Origin: Bradyrhizobium sp. AT1
Lineage (GTDB): Bacteria > Pseudomonadota > Alphaproteobacteria > Rhizobiales > Xanthobacteraceae
Direction of reading: 5' to 3'
Assembly: GCF_001590795.1 (NCBI RefSeq)
Contig: NZ_JXDL01000001.1
Location: 4,377,012-4,421,115 of the forward strand
Length of the DNA: 44,104 nt
Positions 23,567 through 31,682 of this stretch are shown piece by piece. A program made the position numbers and the translations under genes. A model generated the notes under the pieces. The model had not been told where the DNA came from. It did no database searches and worked only from the letters and a program-made list of their open reading frames with translations. Every line of letters begins with the position of its first letter. Positions within the stretch are counted from its first letter, which is position 1.

Positions 23567-23931
23567 CAGGCGCAGCAGCCGTCATGCGCGTTCTGCCGCG
23601 CCGGCTCGCACAGCGTGCTGCGGATCTTGCCTTCCGGGCTGAAGCGAAACGAAGCGCGAATACGCAGCGAACCCGCAACGGAATATTCGAGATCGATTCC
23701 ATATGGCACCGGATTGATCTCCTCGAGGCCAAAACCGGCCGACAAGAACGCGCTCAGCCGCGGCCCCCAATAGGCCTCGAGCTCGCTGCGGCCGCGATAG
23801 CGCTGCGCGCCGTTACAGGCGCACTCGACCTGGGCATCGTCCGCATAGAGGTCGAGCAACGTCGCGAGGTCGCCCTTCCGGCAGGCGTCCACCCAGTCGA
23901 TGACAATTCCCATCTGATCGAAATCGCTCAC
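23563..23931 (-). CDS. NTF2-like (SnoaL-type) protein with a Cys-rich C-terminus
   Basis: A 122-residue protein with the NTF2/SnoaL cone fold pattern: an initial helix (MGIVIDWVDACRKGDLATLLDLYADDAQVEC is the classic start), then YRGRSELEAYWGPRL and repeated beta strands. Such proteins are small-molecule enzymes or ligand binders. Residues CACNG and the end of the protein, DGCCAC, add several cysteines not usual in the family, which suggests metal or haem binding or a redox role (inference). I take GTG 23931 as start because AGGA lies 7 bases before it; ATG 23913 and 23958 are alternatives. It lies 116 bases downstream of SURF1 on the same strand, so it could be part of the end of the oxidase cluster. 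Confidence 0.75.
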   Translation of the reverse strand: MSDFDQMGIVIDWVDACRKGDLATLLDLYADDAQVECACNGAQRYRGRSELEAYWGPRLSAFLSAGFGLEEINPVPYGIDLEYSVAGSLRIRASFRFSPEGKIRSTLCEPARQNAHDGCCAC

Positions 23932-24047
23932 GCCGCAATCCTGTCTGCCGCGGGACATCACCGGCGGCTTAGGACCACACTCGTGAATGTGCGCTGAATA
24001 ATAAACCCCGGGCGATACCGGGTTCCCCTCGGGGACCTTCGACGGGG

Positions 24048-24800
24048 TCAGTTCTGTCGCCGGCCTCGTGCCCACACCGCGAAGGCGATCAGCACGGCGC
24101 CTGCGAGCATGAACCAGGTGATGGCATATTGCAGGTGATCGTCCTTCAGATGCACGTCGAGCGGCCCCGGGCGGGGAATGCCGTTCTCGGGCGCCGGCTG
24201 CTCGAGATCGACATAGAACGGCGCGACCGCACCCCAGCCGAGCGCGCCTGCGATGGCCTGATGATCGCGCACGAACCAAAGCCGCTTGCCGCGATTCTCC
24301 GCCGGCGTCAGCCAGCCGGACACCTCGGGAAAGCGCAAATAGCCGGTGAATGCGACCGGCTGTCCCGTGACGAGCTTCTTCACCGCGCGGTCCTCGACGC
24401 CTCGATCCTGCATGGTGTTCTCGACGAAGCCCGCATCGATCACAACCGTCTCGCCGCCGGGAAGCCGCGCCGGCAGGAACGCCCAGGTGCCCGGGCCCGA
24501 GGCGTCCTTGCGCACCGCGGAGCCGGAGGAATAGACCATCGCATCGGGGAGCCCTGCGTAGGTCGCGGTGAAGCTGACGCGCCGGAATTCATCGCGCGCG
24601 GGAGCGAGCGCAGCCCATTGCGCCGGCGGCGGCAGCGCGATGGGCGCCTCGGCCAGGCGCTCGGTGAGCGCCGCGACCAGCTCGTGCTTGGCGGTCCGGC
24701 GCTGCAATTGCCAGACGCCGAGCGCGACGAACACGGCCGTCAGAAAGAGCGTGAACAGCGCGAAGCCGGCCACGCGGGGCTTGCGCGCAGGCTCGATCAT
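24048..24800 (-). CDS. surf1: SURF1-family cytochrome oxidase assembly protein
   Basis: A 250-residue assembly factor of the SURF1/Shy1 family, needed for haem a insertion into cytochrome c oxidase subunit I. It has one N-terminal membrane helix (GFALFTLFLTAVFVALGVWQLQRR, where the GxWQxxR motif is the family mark) and one C-terminal helix (YAITWFMLAGAVLIAFAVW). The periplasmic part shows GFVENTMQ and the long WF..GAL.W..VAPFYVDLE pattern. The start overlaps the stop of the upstream DUF983 gene (ATGA), so they are co-translated. It closes the conserved part of the cta cluster. Confidence 0.95.
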   Translation of the reverse strand: MIEPARKPRVAGFALFTLFLTAVFVALGVWQLQRRTAKHELVAALTERLAEAPIALPPPAQWAALAPARDEFRRVSFTATYAGLPDAMVYSSGSAVRKDASGPGTWAFLPARLPGGETVVIDAGFVENTMQDRGVEDRAVKKLVTGQPVAFTGYLRFPEVSGWLTPAENRGKRLWFVRDHQAIAGALGWGAVAPFYVDLEQPAPENGIPRPGPLDVHLKDDHLQYAITWFMLAGAVLIAFAVWARGRRQN

Positions 24801-25198
24801 TTCGCGCGGTCGACCAACCGGCCCGGCGCCGCCTTGTGGTGGAATTGCAGCGCGATCAGCAGCGACTTCATCGCACGCAGCGGCAGAAGCGTGGTGACCA
24901 GGATCAACGGCAACCACAGCACCGCATGCAGCCAGTATGGCGGCTGGTATTTGACCTCGACGATCAGTGCGGCCGCAACCACGATCCCGCCGGCCAGCAT
25001 GATGATGAAGATCGCCGGACCGTCGCCGGTATCGATGAAGGCGTAGTCGAGACCGCAGCGGTCGCAGGCGGGCGCGAGCGTCAGAAAGCCTGCATAGAGC
25101 TTGCCCTGGCCGCAGCGCGGGCATCTGCAGGCGAGCCCGCGCAGCGCGCTTTGCAGGACGGTGGTCTCGGACTCGGATTTGCCGGCGGTGTCGTTCAT
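24797..25198 (-). CDS. DUF983 family small membrane protein
   Basis: A 133-residue membrane protein. Two zinc-ribbon-like cysteine pairs (CRCPRCGQG and CDRCG) come first, followed by two helices (IFIIMLAGGIVVAAALIVEVKY and WLHAVLWLPLILVTTLLPLRAMKSLLIALQF). The family is regularly found between ctaE and SURF1 in alphaproteobacteria and is thought to assist oxidase assembly; its role is not established. The start follows the ctaE stop by 96 bases, with a terminator-like hairpin in between, and its stop overlaps the SURF1 start. Confidence 0.92.
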   Translation of the reverse strand: MNDTAGKSESETTVLQSALRGLACRCPRCGQGKLYAGFLTLAPACDRCGLDYAFIDTGDGPAIFIIMLAGGIVVAAALIVEVKYQPPYWLHAVLWLPLILVTTLLPLRAMKSLLIALQFHHKAAPGRLVDRAK

Positions 25199-25245
25199 GA
25201 TCGCACTCTATCACAGTTCTCGCCGAAACTTCCGGCGGCCCAAAA

Positions 25246-25274
25246 GCGAAAGGGCGGCCCAGCGGCCGCCCTTT
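25246..25274 (-). terminator. terminator-like hairpin after ctaE
   Basis: AAAGGGCGGCC (25249-25259), loop CAGC, GGCCGCCCTTT (25264-25274): an 11-bp stem. On the minus strand it is followed by CGCTTTT. It sits 20 bases past the ctaE stop but before the DUF983 and SURF1 genes, so it probably lowers their expression relative to the structural subunits. Confidence 0.7.
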
Positions 25275-25293
25275 CTGATCTCATCGTCGCGGC

Positions 25294-26190
25294 TTAGTGC
25301 GCGCCGTGGGCCATGGTCTCGGCGCCGTGTCCCCAGACGTAGATGCAGAGGAACAGGAACAGCCAGACCACGTCGACGAAGTGCCAGTACCAGGCGGCGA
25401 ACTCGAAGCCGAGATGCTGCTTCGGCGTGAAATGGCCGGCATAGGCGCGGAACAGGCAGACCAGCAGGAAGATGGTGCCGACCAGCACGTGGAAGCCGTG
25501 GAAGCCGGTCGCCATGAAGAAGGTCGCGCCATAGACGTTGCCGCCGAACGAGAACGCCGCGTGGCTGTACTCATAGGCCTGCACGCAGGTGAACAGCGCG
25601 CCGAGCACGACGGTGACAATCAGGCCGTATTTCAGACCCTGACGGTCGTTCTCGAGCAGCGCGTGGTGCGCCCAGGTCACGGTCGTGCCCGAGGTGAGCA
25701 GGATCAGCGTGTTGAGGAGCGGCAGATGCCAGGGATCGAAGGTCTCGATGCCGTGCGGCGGCCAGGTGCCCGGCACGGCGCAGGCGCCGGCCTGAGTGCC
25801 GAGGCCGCAGCCAAACACCGCGTCGCGGGTGGCGTGGACGGCGTCGGCCGGAAACAGCGCGGCGTTGAAATAGGCCCAGAACCAGGCGACGAAGAACATC
25901 ACCTCGGAGGCGATGAACAGGATCATGCCGTAGCGGTGATGCAGCTGCACCACGCGGGTGTGGTCGCCCTTGTACTGGGCTTCCTTGATCACGTCGCCCC
26001 ACCAGCTCGCCATGGTGTAGAGCACGCCGACGGTGCCGACGCCGAACACGATCGGCGCGGCCGAGAACATGTGATGCATCCAGGAGATCGCGCCGACCGC
26101 CATGATGAAGGCCGAGAGCGAACCGACGGCCGGCCACGGAGAGGGATCGACCAGGTGATAGTCGTGATGCTTGGTGTGCGCCGTTGCCAT
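25294..26190 (-). CDS. ctaE: cytochrome c oxidase subunit III
   Basis: The 298-residue subunit III of the aa3-type oxidase, with seven membrane helices. Landmarks include YHLVDPSPWPAVGSLSAF at the N-terminus, RYGMILFIASEVMFFVAWFWAYFNAALF, and HFTPKQHLGFEFAAWYWHFVDVVWLFLFLCIYVWG at the C-terminus, which are the conserved family segments. The ATG at 26190 has GAGAGA upstream. It lies 79 bases after ctaG and is followed by a terminator-like hairpin. Confidence 0.98.
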   Translation of the reverse strand: MATAHTKHHDYHLVDPSPWPAVGSLSAFIMAVGAISWMHHMFSAAPIVFGVGTVGVLYTMASWWGDVIKEAQYKGDHTRVVQLHHRYGMILFIASEVMFFVAWFWAYFNAALFPADAVHATRDAVFGCGLGTQAGACAVPGTWPPHGIETFDPWHLPLLNTLILLTSGTTVTWAHHALLENDRQGLKYGLIVTVVLGALFTCVQAYEYSHAAFSFGGNVYGATFFMATGFHGFHVLVGTIFLLVCLFRAYAGHFTPKQHLGFEFAAWYWHFVDVVWLFLFLCIYVWGHGAETMAHGAH

Positions 26191-26269
26191 TTGCGGTCTC
26201 TCTCCTCAATCCCGTGCCTGTCGGGCACTTATCCCCTTGTTTCCGACCTTTCGAGCGCGCGCCCGCCGA

Positions 26270-26923
26270 TCAGAGATTTCCCTTGCGCTTGTCGCCTTCG
26301 CCCGATGCCAACGGCTTCACCACGGGATCCTTCACCGGATAGAAGGTATAGGACAGCGTGATCGTGTTCAGCCCGTCGTTCTCGTGATCCTCGGCGATCG
26401 ACGGATCGACGTAGAAGACAACCGGCATCTCGCGCTTCTCGCCCGGAGCCATGGTCTGCTCGGTGAAGCAGAAGCAGTTGATCTTCTGGAAATAGGAGCC
26501 GACCGTCAGCGGCGCGACGTTGTAGGCCGCCTGGGCCGCCGTGGTGCGCGCGGCCTGGTTGGTCACGGTGTAGAAGACGGTCACGACCTGGCCGATATTG
26601 ACCTCGATCTCGTTCTGCTCCGGCTCGAACTTCCAGGGCAGGCCGGGCGCGACATTGGAGTCGAAGCGCACCGAGATTTTTCGCGCGATCGGGCCCGTCG
26701 CCGGCGCGGCGTTCGCCACTTGCGTCGTGCCGTTGAAACCGGTGGCGCGGCAGAACCAGTTGTAGAACGGCACCGCCGCGTAGGAGGCACCGACCATCAG
26801 CGCGACCACGCCGCCGCAGATGGACGCGACCACGACATCACGCCCCAGCCCGCGGCGCTTGGCCGGTTGACCATTGGCCGGCTTGGCACTGACATCCTGC
26901 GATATGGTCGGCTCGTGATCCAT
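26270..26923 (-). CDS. ctaG: cytochrome c oxidase assembly protein CtaG/Cox11
   Basis: A 217-residue copper chaperone that delivers copper to the CuB site of subunit I. A single N-terminal membrane helix (VVVASICGGVVALMVGASYAAVPFYNWFC) anchors a periplasmic immunoglobulin-like domain. The copper-binding CFC motif is Cys150-Phe-Cys152, and Cys58 in FCRATG is the third family cysteine. I place the start at ATG 26923, preceded by GTAGGAAAC; the frame is open further upstream but that region codes the small CoxF-like protein in another frame. The gene follows that small gene by 5 bases. Confidence 0.96.
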   Translation of the reverse strand: MDHEPTISQDVSAKPANGQPAKRRGLGRDVVVASICGGVVALMVGASYAAVPFYNWFCRATGFNGTTQVANAAPATGPIARKISVRFDSNVAPGLPWKFEPEQNEIEVNIGQVVTVFYTVTNQAARTTAAQAAYNVAPLTVGSYFQKINCFCFTEQTMAPGEKREMPVVFYVDPSIAEDHENDGLNTITLSYTFYPVKDPVVKPLASGEGDKRKGNL

Positions 26924-26928
26924 GTTTC

Positions 26929-27105
26929 CTACATCGGCCGCACGAGAACGGCCGGTCCCTTGACCATGGTGACGGCGAAGAACAGCACCACCAGCACGCC
27001 GAGCGCCAGGGCAATGGCGATCGAGCGCTGACGACGGCTCTTCTTCTGCGCCTCGGTGAGGACGATTCCGTCTGTCTCGGGTTTGTCGGCCATCGCTGTG
27101 ATCAT
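26929..27105 (-). CDS. small CoxF-like membrane protein of the oxidase cluster
   Basis: A 58-residue protein that is easily missed because of its size. Reading the minus strand from ATG 27105 gives a charged start (ADKPETDGIVLTEAQKKS), a basic RRQRS turn, one membrane helix (IAIALALGVLVVLFFAVTMV) and the ending KGPAVLVRPM. The ATG overlaps the ctaB stop (ATGA), and the stop lies 5 bases before ctaG, so the spacing is that of a real operon gene. The position between ctaB and ctaG matches the small CoxF-type gene of rhizobial cox operons (coxF in Bradyrhizobium coxBAFGC, from memory). Function is not established. A second ATG at 27093 is possible. Confidence 0.85.
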   Translation of the reverse strand: MITAMADKPETDGIVLTEAQKKSRRQRSIAIALALGVLVVLFFAVTMVKGPAVLVRPM

Positions 27106-28046
27106 GCGCCCCCAACCATCGGAGCCAGTGCCCGGAACACGACCTCGGCCAGCAGGGTCGCGAACAGCACGAACAAATAGAGGATCGAGAACGCGAACAG
27201 CTTGCGGGTCGCGCGCAGCGAGGCAGCTCGCTCGCGGCGCATATAGACGTTGATCGCGAGCACCAGCATGCCGGCCCCCATGATCAGCGAGACGATGCCG
27301 TAGATCGCGTCGAAATAGCCGAGCGCCCAGGGCGCGGCGGCGACCGCGATCAGCACGATGGTGTAGAGCAGGATCTGCAGGCGCGTCGCATCGGGACCGG
27401 CGACGTTTGGCAGCATCGGAATGCCGGCGCGCGCGTAGTCGTCGGAGCGGAACAGCGCCAGCGCCCAGAAATGCGGCGGGGTCCAGAAGAAGATGATGGC
27501 GAACAGCAGCAGCGGCTCGACGTCGACGGTGCCCGTGACGGCGGCCCAGGCCACCACCGGCGGCAGCGCGCCGGCGGCGCCGCCGATCACGATGTTCTGC
27601 GCGGTCCAGCGCTTCAGCCCCATCGTGTAGATCACTACGTAGAAGAAGATGGTGAAGGCGAGCAGGCTGCCTGCGATCCAGTTGACGAGGATGCCGAGCG
27701 TCATCACCGAGAAGAAGGACAGCGTCAGGCCGAACGCCATCGCCTCGGGGCGGGTGATGCGGCCGCGCGGGATCGGCCGGTTCGCCGTGCGCGACATCTT
27801 GGAATCGATGTCGCCTTCGAGCGCCATATTGAGCGCGCCGGAAGCGCCGGCGCCGACGGCGATGCAGAGCAGCGAAGTGAACGCGAGCACCGGGTGGAAG
27901 TGTCCCGGCGCCATGGCCATCCCGACCAGCGCGGTGAAGATCACCAGCGACATCACCCGCGGCTTCAACAGCGCGATGTAGTCGCCGACCTCCGCCTCGG
28001 AGATGCGGGGATTGATGTCGATGGCGTTCTGATCGAGGACGGACAC
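27102..28046 (-). CDS. ctaB: protohaem IX farnesyltransferase (haem O synthase)
   Basis: A membrane prenyltransferase of 314 residues that adds a farnesyl group to haem B to make haem O, the precursor of haem A. The polyprenyl-binding motif is in NMALEGDIDSKMSRTANRPIP, with the second acidic loop around RSDDYARAG. Nine or so hydrophobic helices cover the rest. I take GTG 28046 (SVLDQNAID) as start; TTG 28055 three codons earlier is also possible and its spacing from the purine-rich GAAGCGAG is better. It lies between ctaD and the CoxF-like gene and its stop overlaps the latter's start. Confidence 0.95.
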   Translation of the reverse strand: MSVLDQNAIDINPRISEAEVGDYIALLKPRVMSLVIFTALVGMAMAPGHFHPVLAFTSLLCIAVGAGASGALNMALEGDIDSKMSRTANRPIPRGRITRPEAMAFGLTLSFFSVMTLGILVNWIAGSLLAFTIFFYVVIYTMGLKRWTAQNIVIGGAAGALPPVVAWAAVTGTVDVEPLLLFAIIFFWTPPHFWALALFRSDDYARAGIPMLPNVAGPDATRLQILLYTIVLIAVAAAPWALGYFDAIYGIVSLIMGAGMLVLAINVYMRRERAASLRATRKLFAFSILYLFVLFATLLAEVVFRALAPMVGGA

Positions 28047-28074
28047 TAAATTCAACTCGCTTCGTTATAGAGTC

Positions 28075-28097
28075 GCGGCGCCCGTCACGGGCGCCGC
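28075..28097 (-). repeat. 10-bp stem-loop between ctaD and ctaB
   Basis: GCGGCGCCCG (28075-28084), TCA, CGGGCGCCGC (28088-28097): a perfect 10-bp stem, 11 bases after the ctaD stop on the minus strand. No T-run follows, so it is more likely to protect the upstream ctaC-ctaD message or slow read-through than to terminate fully. Confidence 0.6.
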
Positions 28098-28107
28098 GGG
28101 AGGTCGC

Positions 28108-29727
28108 TTACTGCACGCGGGGCAGCACTTCGAACTGGTGGAACGGCGGCGGCGAGGGCAAGGTCCACTCCAGCGTGGTCGCACCCGCACCCCACGGATT
28201 GTCGCCGGCCGGCACCTTCTTCATGAAGGCGTCGAGCACGCAGTAGAGGAAGATCAGCACGCCGAAGCCGGAGATGTAGGAGCCGACCGACGAGACCAGG
28301 TTCCAGCCCGCGAACGCATCGGGATAGTCGACATAGCGGCGCGGCATGCCGGACAGGCCGAGGAAGTGCTGCGGGAAGAACACCAGATTGACGCCGATGA
28401 AGGTCACCCAGAAGTGCGCCTTCGCGAGCGTCTCGTTGTACATGTAGCCCGACATCTTCGGGAACCAGTAGTACCAGCCGGCGAAGATTCCGAACACCGC
28501 ACCCAGCGACAGCACGTAGTGGAAGTGCGCGACGACGTAGTAGGTCTCCTGCAGCACGCGGTCGACGCCGGCATTCGCCAGCACGACGCCGGTGACGCCA
28601 CCGACGGTGAACAGGAAGATGAAGCCCACCGCCCAGATCATCGGCGCCCGGAATTCGATCGAACCGCCCCACATCGTGGCGATCCAGGAGAAGATCTTCA
28701 CGCCGGTCGGAACCGCGATGACCATGGTCGCGGCGACGAAATAGGCCTGTGTCGCCGAGGACATGCCGACCGTGTACATGTGGTGCGCCCACACCACGAA
28801 GCCGATGCCGCCGATCGCGACCATGGCGTAGGCCATGCCGAGATAGCCGAACACGGGCTTGCGCGAGAAGGTCGAGACGATCTGGCTGATCATGCCGAAG
28901 GCGGGCAGGATCAGGATGTAAACCTCGGGGTGGCCGAAGAACCAGAACAGATGCTGGAACAGCACGGGGTCGCCGCCGCCTTCGGGGTTGAAGAACGTCG
29001 TGTGGAAGTTGCGGTCGGTGAGCAGCATGGTGATCGCACCGGCAAGCACCGGCAGCGACAGCAGCAGCAGGAACACCGTTACCAGGATCGACCACACGAA
29101 CAGCGGCATCTTGTGCAGGGTCATGCCCGGCGCGCGCATGTTGAAGATCGTGGTGATGAAGTTGATGGCGCCGAGGATCGACGAAGCGCCTGCCAGATGG
29201 AGCGACAGGATCGCGAAGTCGACGGCCGGACCCGGATGGCCGGAGGCCGACAGCGGCACGTACATGGTCCAGCCGGCGCCGACGCCGTTGGCGCCCGGCT
29301 CGCCCTCGACGAAGGTCGACATCAACAGCAGCGCGAACGAGGCCGGCAGCAGCCAGAACGAGATGTTGTTCATGCGCGGGAACGCCATGTCGGGCGCGCC
29401 GATCATCAGCGGCACGAACCAATTGCCGAAGCCGCCGATCATCGCGGGCATGACCATGAAGAAGATCATGATCAGGCCGTGAGAGGTCACGAACACGTTG
29501 TAGGTGTGCGTCTCGTGGAAGATCTGCACGCCCGGGTACATCAGCTCGGCACGGATCGCGATCGACATCGCGGCGCCGATGACGCCGGCGATCACCGCGA
29601 AGATCAGGTACATCGTGCCGATGTCCTTGTGGTTGGTCGAATAGACGTAGCGCCGCCATCCGGTCGGATGGGCGTGCTCGTCATGTCCGTGGGCGTGATC
29701 GCCGTGTGCCGCTGCGCTCGTTGCCAT
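28108..29727 (-). CDS. ctaD: cytochrome c oxidase subunit I
   Basis: The 539-residue catalytic subunit with 12 membrane helices, holding haem a, haem a3 and CuB. The diagnostic segments are FFGHPEVYILILPAFGMIS (the CuB His of helix VI and the cross-linked Tyr) and HFHYVLSLGAVFGIFAGWYYWFPK (haem and CuB histidines). NDG-type D-channel and FxxNN elements are present (for example MNNISFWLLP). A His-rich start (AAHGDHAHGHDEHAHP) precedes the first helix. I chose ATG 29727, which has AGGA at 7 bases; a TTG two codons earlier is possible. It lies 81 bases after ctaC in the same operon. Confidence 0.98.
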   Translation of the reverse strand: MATSAAAHGDHAHGHDEHAHPTGWRRYVYSTNHKDIGTMYLIFAVIAGVIGAAMSIAIRAELMYPGVQIFHETHTYNVFVTSHGLIMIFFMVMPAMIGGFGNWFVPLMIGAPDMAFPRMNNISFWLLPASFALLLMSTFVEGEPGANGVGAGWTMYVPLSASGHPGPAVDFAILSLHLAGASSILGAINFITTIFNMRAPGMTLHKMPLFVWSILVTVFLLLLSLPVLAGAITMLLTDRNFHTTFFNPEGGGDPVLFQHLFWFFGHPEVYILILPAFGMISQIVSTFSRKPVFGYLGMAYAMVAIGGIGFVVWAHHMYTVGMSSATQAYFVAATMVIAVPTGVKIFSWIATMWGGSIEFRAPMIWAVGFIFLFTVGGVTGVVLANAGVDRVLQETYYVVAHFHYVLSLGAVFGIFAGWYYWFPKMSGYMYNETLAKAHFWVTFIGVNLVFFPQHFLGLSGMPRRYVDYPDAFAGWNLVSSVGSYISGFGVLIFLYCVLDAFMKKVPAGDNPWGAGATTLEWTLPSPPPFHQFEVLPRVQ

Positions 29728-29814
29728 TTTCAAATCCTGCCTTGCGTCCCGTTCGGACCTCCAGGAGGTCCCGCCCTTATATCGCTTCAGTCCCTGTCAG
29801 CCGTCACCCGACGC

Positions 29815-30654
29815 TTACTGCGTCGGGCCGGCCGCGGAGGCGTAGGTGCTGGTGCCACCGCTCGCGAATTTCTTCTTCGCGGTCTCGACCCAGGAGGCGA
29901 ATTCCTGGTCCTCCACGACGCGAATCGCGATCGGCATGAAGGCGTGGTCCTTGCCGCAGAGCTCCGAGCACTGGCCGTAGAACATGCCGGTCTTGGTGGC
30001 CTTGAACCAGGTCTCGTTCAGCCGCCCCGGAATGGCGTCGATCTTGACGCCGAAAGCCGGCAGCGCAAAGGCGTGGATGACGTCCGCGCCGGTGACCTGG
30101 ACACGAATCACCTTGTTGACCGGCACCACCATCTCGTTGTCGACGCCGAGCAGGCGGGGCTGCTTGTCCTGCGCCATCAGCGAGTCGAACTCGAACTTGC
30201 CGTTGTCCGGATAGGCGTAGGACCAGTACCACTGCTTGCCGGTCGCCTTGACGGTGATATCCGCTTTCGGCACGTCGAGCTCGAGGAACAGAAGCCGGAA
30301 CGACGGCACCGAGATTCCGACCAGGATCAGCACCGGAACGAGCGTCCAGGCCACCTCGATCAGCGTGTTGTGGGTGGTGCGCGACGGCACCGGATTGGCC
30401 CGCGCGTTGAACTTGATGACCACCACCACGAGCAGCGCCAGAACGAACAGCGTGATCAGCGTGATCAGCACGAACAGAAAGTTGTGGAACCAGACGATGT
30501 TGTCCATCACCGGGGAACCGGACTCCTGAAGCGTCCATTCCCACGGCTTCGGCTGCCCGAGCTCGGCGAAGGCCGAACCGCCGGTCGCCAGCGTCAGACC
30601 CGCCACGGCCAATCCCAGCAACTGCCGGCCCATCCGGCCCATCGACATCCTCAT
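29815..30654 (-). CDS. ctaC: cytochrome c oxidase subunit II
   Basis: The 279-residue subunit II, which takes electrons from cytochrome c. A signal-like N-terminus (LLGLAVAGLTLATGGSAFAE, cleavage after about residue 30) is followed by two membrane helices and a periplasmic cupredoxin domain. The CuA ligands are His194, Cys229, Glu231, Cys233, His237 and Met240, the last five in CSELCGKDHAFM. The aromatic run QWYWSY for electron entry is present. Being first in the cluster, it should carry the main promoter in the gap to its right, 30655-31115. AAGGGGAG lies before the ATG. Confidence 0.98.
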   Translation of the reverse strand: MRMSMGRMGRQLLGLAVAGLTLATGGSAFAELGQPKPWEWTLQESGSPVMDNIVWFHNFLFVLITLITLFVLALLVVVVIKFNARANPVPSRTTHNTLIEVAWTLVPVLILVGISVPSFRLLFLELDVPKADITVKATGKQWYWSYAYPDNGKFEFDSLMAQDKQPRLLGVDNEMVVPVNKVIRVQVTGADVIHAFALPAFGVKIDAIPGRLNETWFKATKTGMFYGQCSELCGKDHAFMPIAIRVVEDQEFASWVETAKKKFASGGTSTYASAAGPTQ

Positions 30655-31115
30655 GCCGTTCGCGCTCCCCTTACGAAATCACCCCAAGTGCGCCGCCCTA
30701 TGTCCGGGAAACGCTTATTCGACCCGTCCGCCTGACAAACCGCCGCGCAAGAATACCTCTAAGAGGAATTGGGGCCAGATCGCTAGAACGCCGAAATCAA
30801 GCCTCTCAAACCATAATTTTTGATCTATCGCAATGCAGTCTTGAGCCCCGACTGCCAGCCATCACCCGCAAGATATTTCCTAGTAACATCAGACAAAAAT
30901 ACCGTTGGCCGGGATGCTGCGGCTTGACAGCGGAATTGCCCGCGTTAGGCACTGGCGGATGGCCGCGCAGGAACCTGATTCGTGCGGGCGGCGGCGGTGC
31001 GAGGCGGCGTGGAATTTGCTTGGGAATCGCCTTCAAGACGCCGTCATTCCCGTATCAGTCCGCCAGATTAGTCCGCCGAGCGCGAGCGGCCCAGGCGAGC
31101 AAAGGGACCGACCCG
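30655..31115. other. 460-base divergent region between ctaC and the IalB-family gene
   Basis: The segment holds the leaders of both divergent genes. Bases ~30781-30905 are visibly richer in A/T (for example AATTTTTGATC), which fits a promoter zone for the cta cluster, though I cannot point to clear -35/-10 boxes for it. CCTCTAAGAGG (30756-30766) is a small dyad. No coding sequence is recognised. Confidence 0.5.
30924..30951 (+). promoter_or_regulatory. possible promoter of the IalB-family gene
   Basis: TTGACA (30924-30929) is a perfect -35 box; 16 bases later comes TAGGCA (30946-30951), a weak -10. It would give a leader of about 160 bases before the ATG at 31116. Confidence 0.35.
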
Positions 31116-31661
31116 ATGGGGCTTTCGAAATCGATGGCAAGGCAGGCGAAAAGGCGGGCTGACCGCCTCCCGGCGCTGGCAGGCCTGCTGGCGGCGATCC
31201 TCCTTCTGGCGCTTCCCGGCCTTGCTCATGCGCAGGGCGCAGTGCGCTCCGTCCATGGCGACTGGCAGATTCGCTGCGACACGCCCCCCGGCGCCCAGAG
31301 CGAGCAGTGCGCCCTGATCCAGAGCGTGGTGGCGGAAGACCGCTCCAATGCCGGCCTGACCGTCATCGTGCTGAAGACCGCCGACCAGAAGAGCCGCCTG
31401 ATGCGCGTGGTGGCCCCCTTAGGGGTCCTGCTGCCCTCCGGTCTCGGCCTCAAGCTCGACAATCAGGACGTCGGCCGCGCCGGCTTCGTCCGCTGCCTGC
31501 CCAATGGCTGCGTCGCCGAGGTCGTCATGGACGACAAGCTGCTCGGCCAGCTCCGCACCGCCAAGACCGCCACCTTCATCATCTTCGAGACCCCGGAAGA
31601 AGGGATTGGCTTTCCGCTCAGCCTGAACGGGCTGGGTGAGGGGTATGACAAGCTGCCGTAA
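31116..31661 (+). CDS. invasion-associated locus B (IalB) family secreted protein
   Basis: A 181-residue exported protein. A signal peptide (basic MARQAKRRADR, then LPALAGLLAAILLLALPGLAHAQG) precedes the IalB-type domain: VHGDWQIRCDTPPGAQSEQCALIQSV, where two cysteines likely form a disulfide, then VRCLPNGCVAEV with a second pair, and TFIIFETPEEGIGFPLSL at the end. The family is named after a Bartonella invasion locus, but it is widespread in free-living alphaproteobacteria with unknown periplasmic role. The ATG at 31116 follows AAAGGGA at a usable distance. It ends 21 bases before the convergent GC-poor STAND gene. Confidence 0.9.
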   Translation: MGLSKSMARQAKRRADRLPALAGLLAAILLLALPGLAHAQGAVRSVHGDWQIRCDTPPGAQSEQCALIQSVVAEDRSNAGLTVIVLKTADQKSRLMRVVAPLGVLLPSGLGLKLDNQDVGRAGFVRCLPNGCVAEVVMDDKLLGQLRTAKTATFIIFETPEEGIGFPLSLNGLGEGYDKLP

Positions 31662-31682
31662 GATGGGATTAGCTGCTGGCTC

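Noticed and set aside
23959..24279. Upstream extension of the NTF2-like gene
   Set aside because: It overlaps SURF1 out of frame and lacks family sequence; the fold starts near 23931.
28138..30735. 865-codon plus-strand frame across the ctaD-ctaC region
   Set aside because: Antisense shadow of the oxidase genes, with no recognisable domain and a biased residue makeup.
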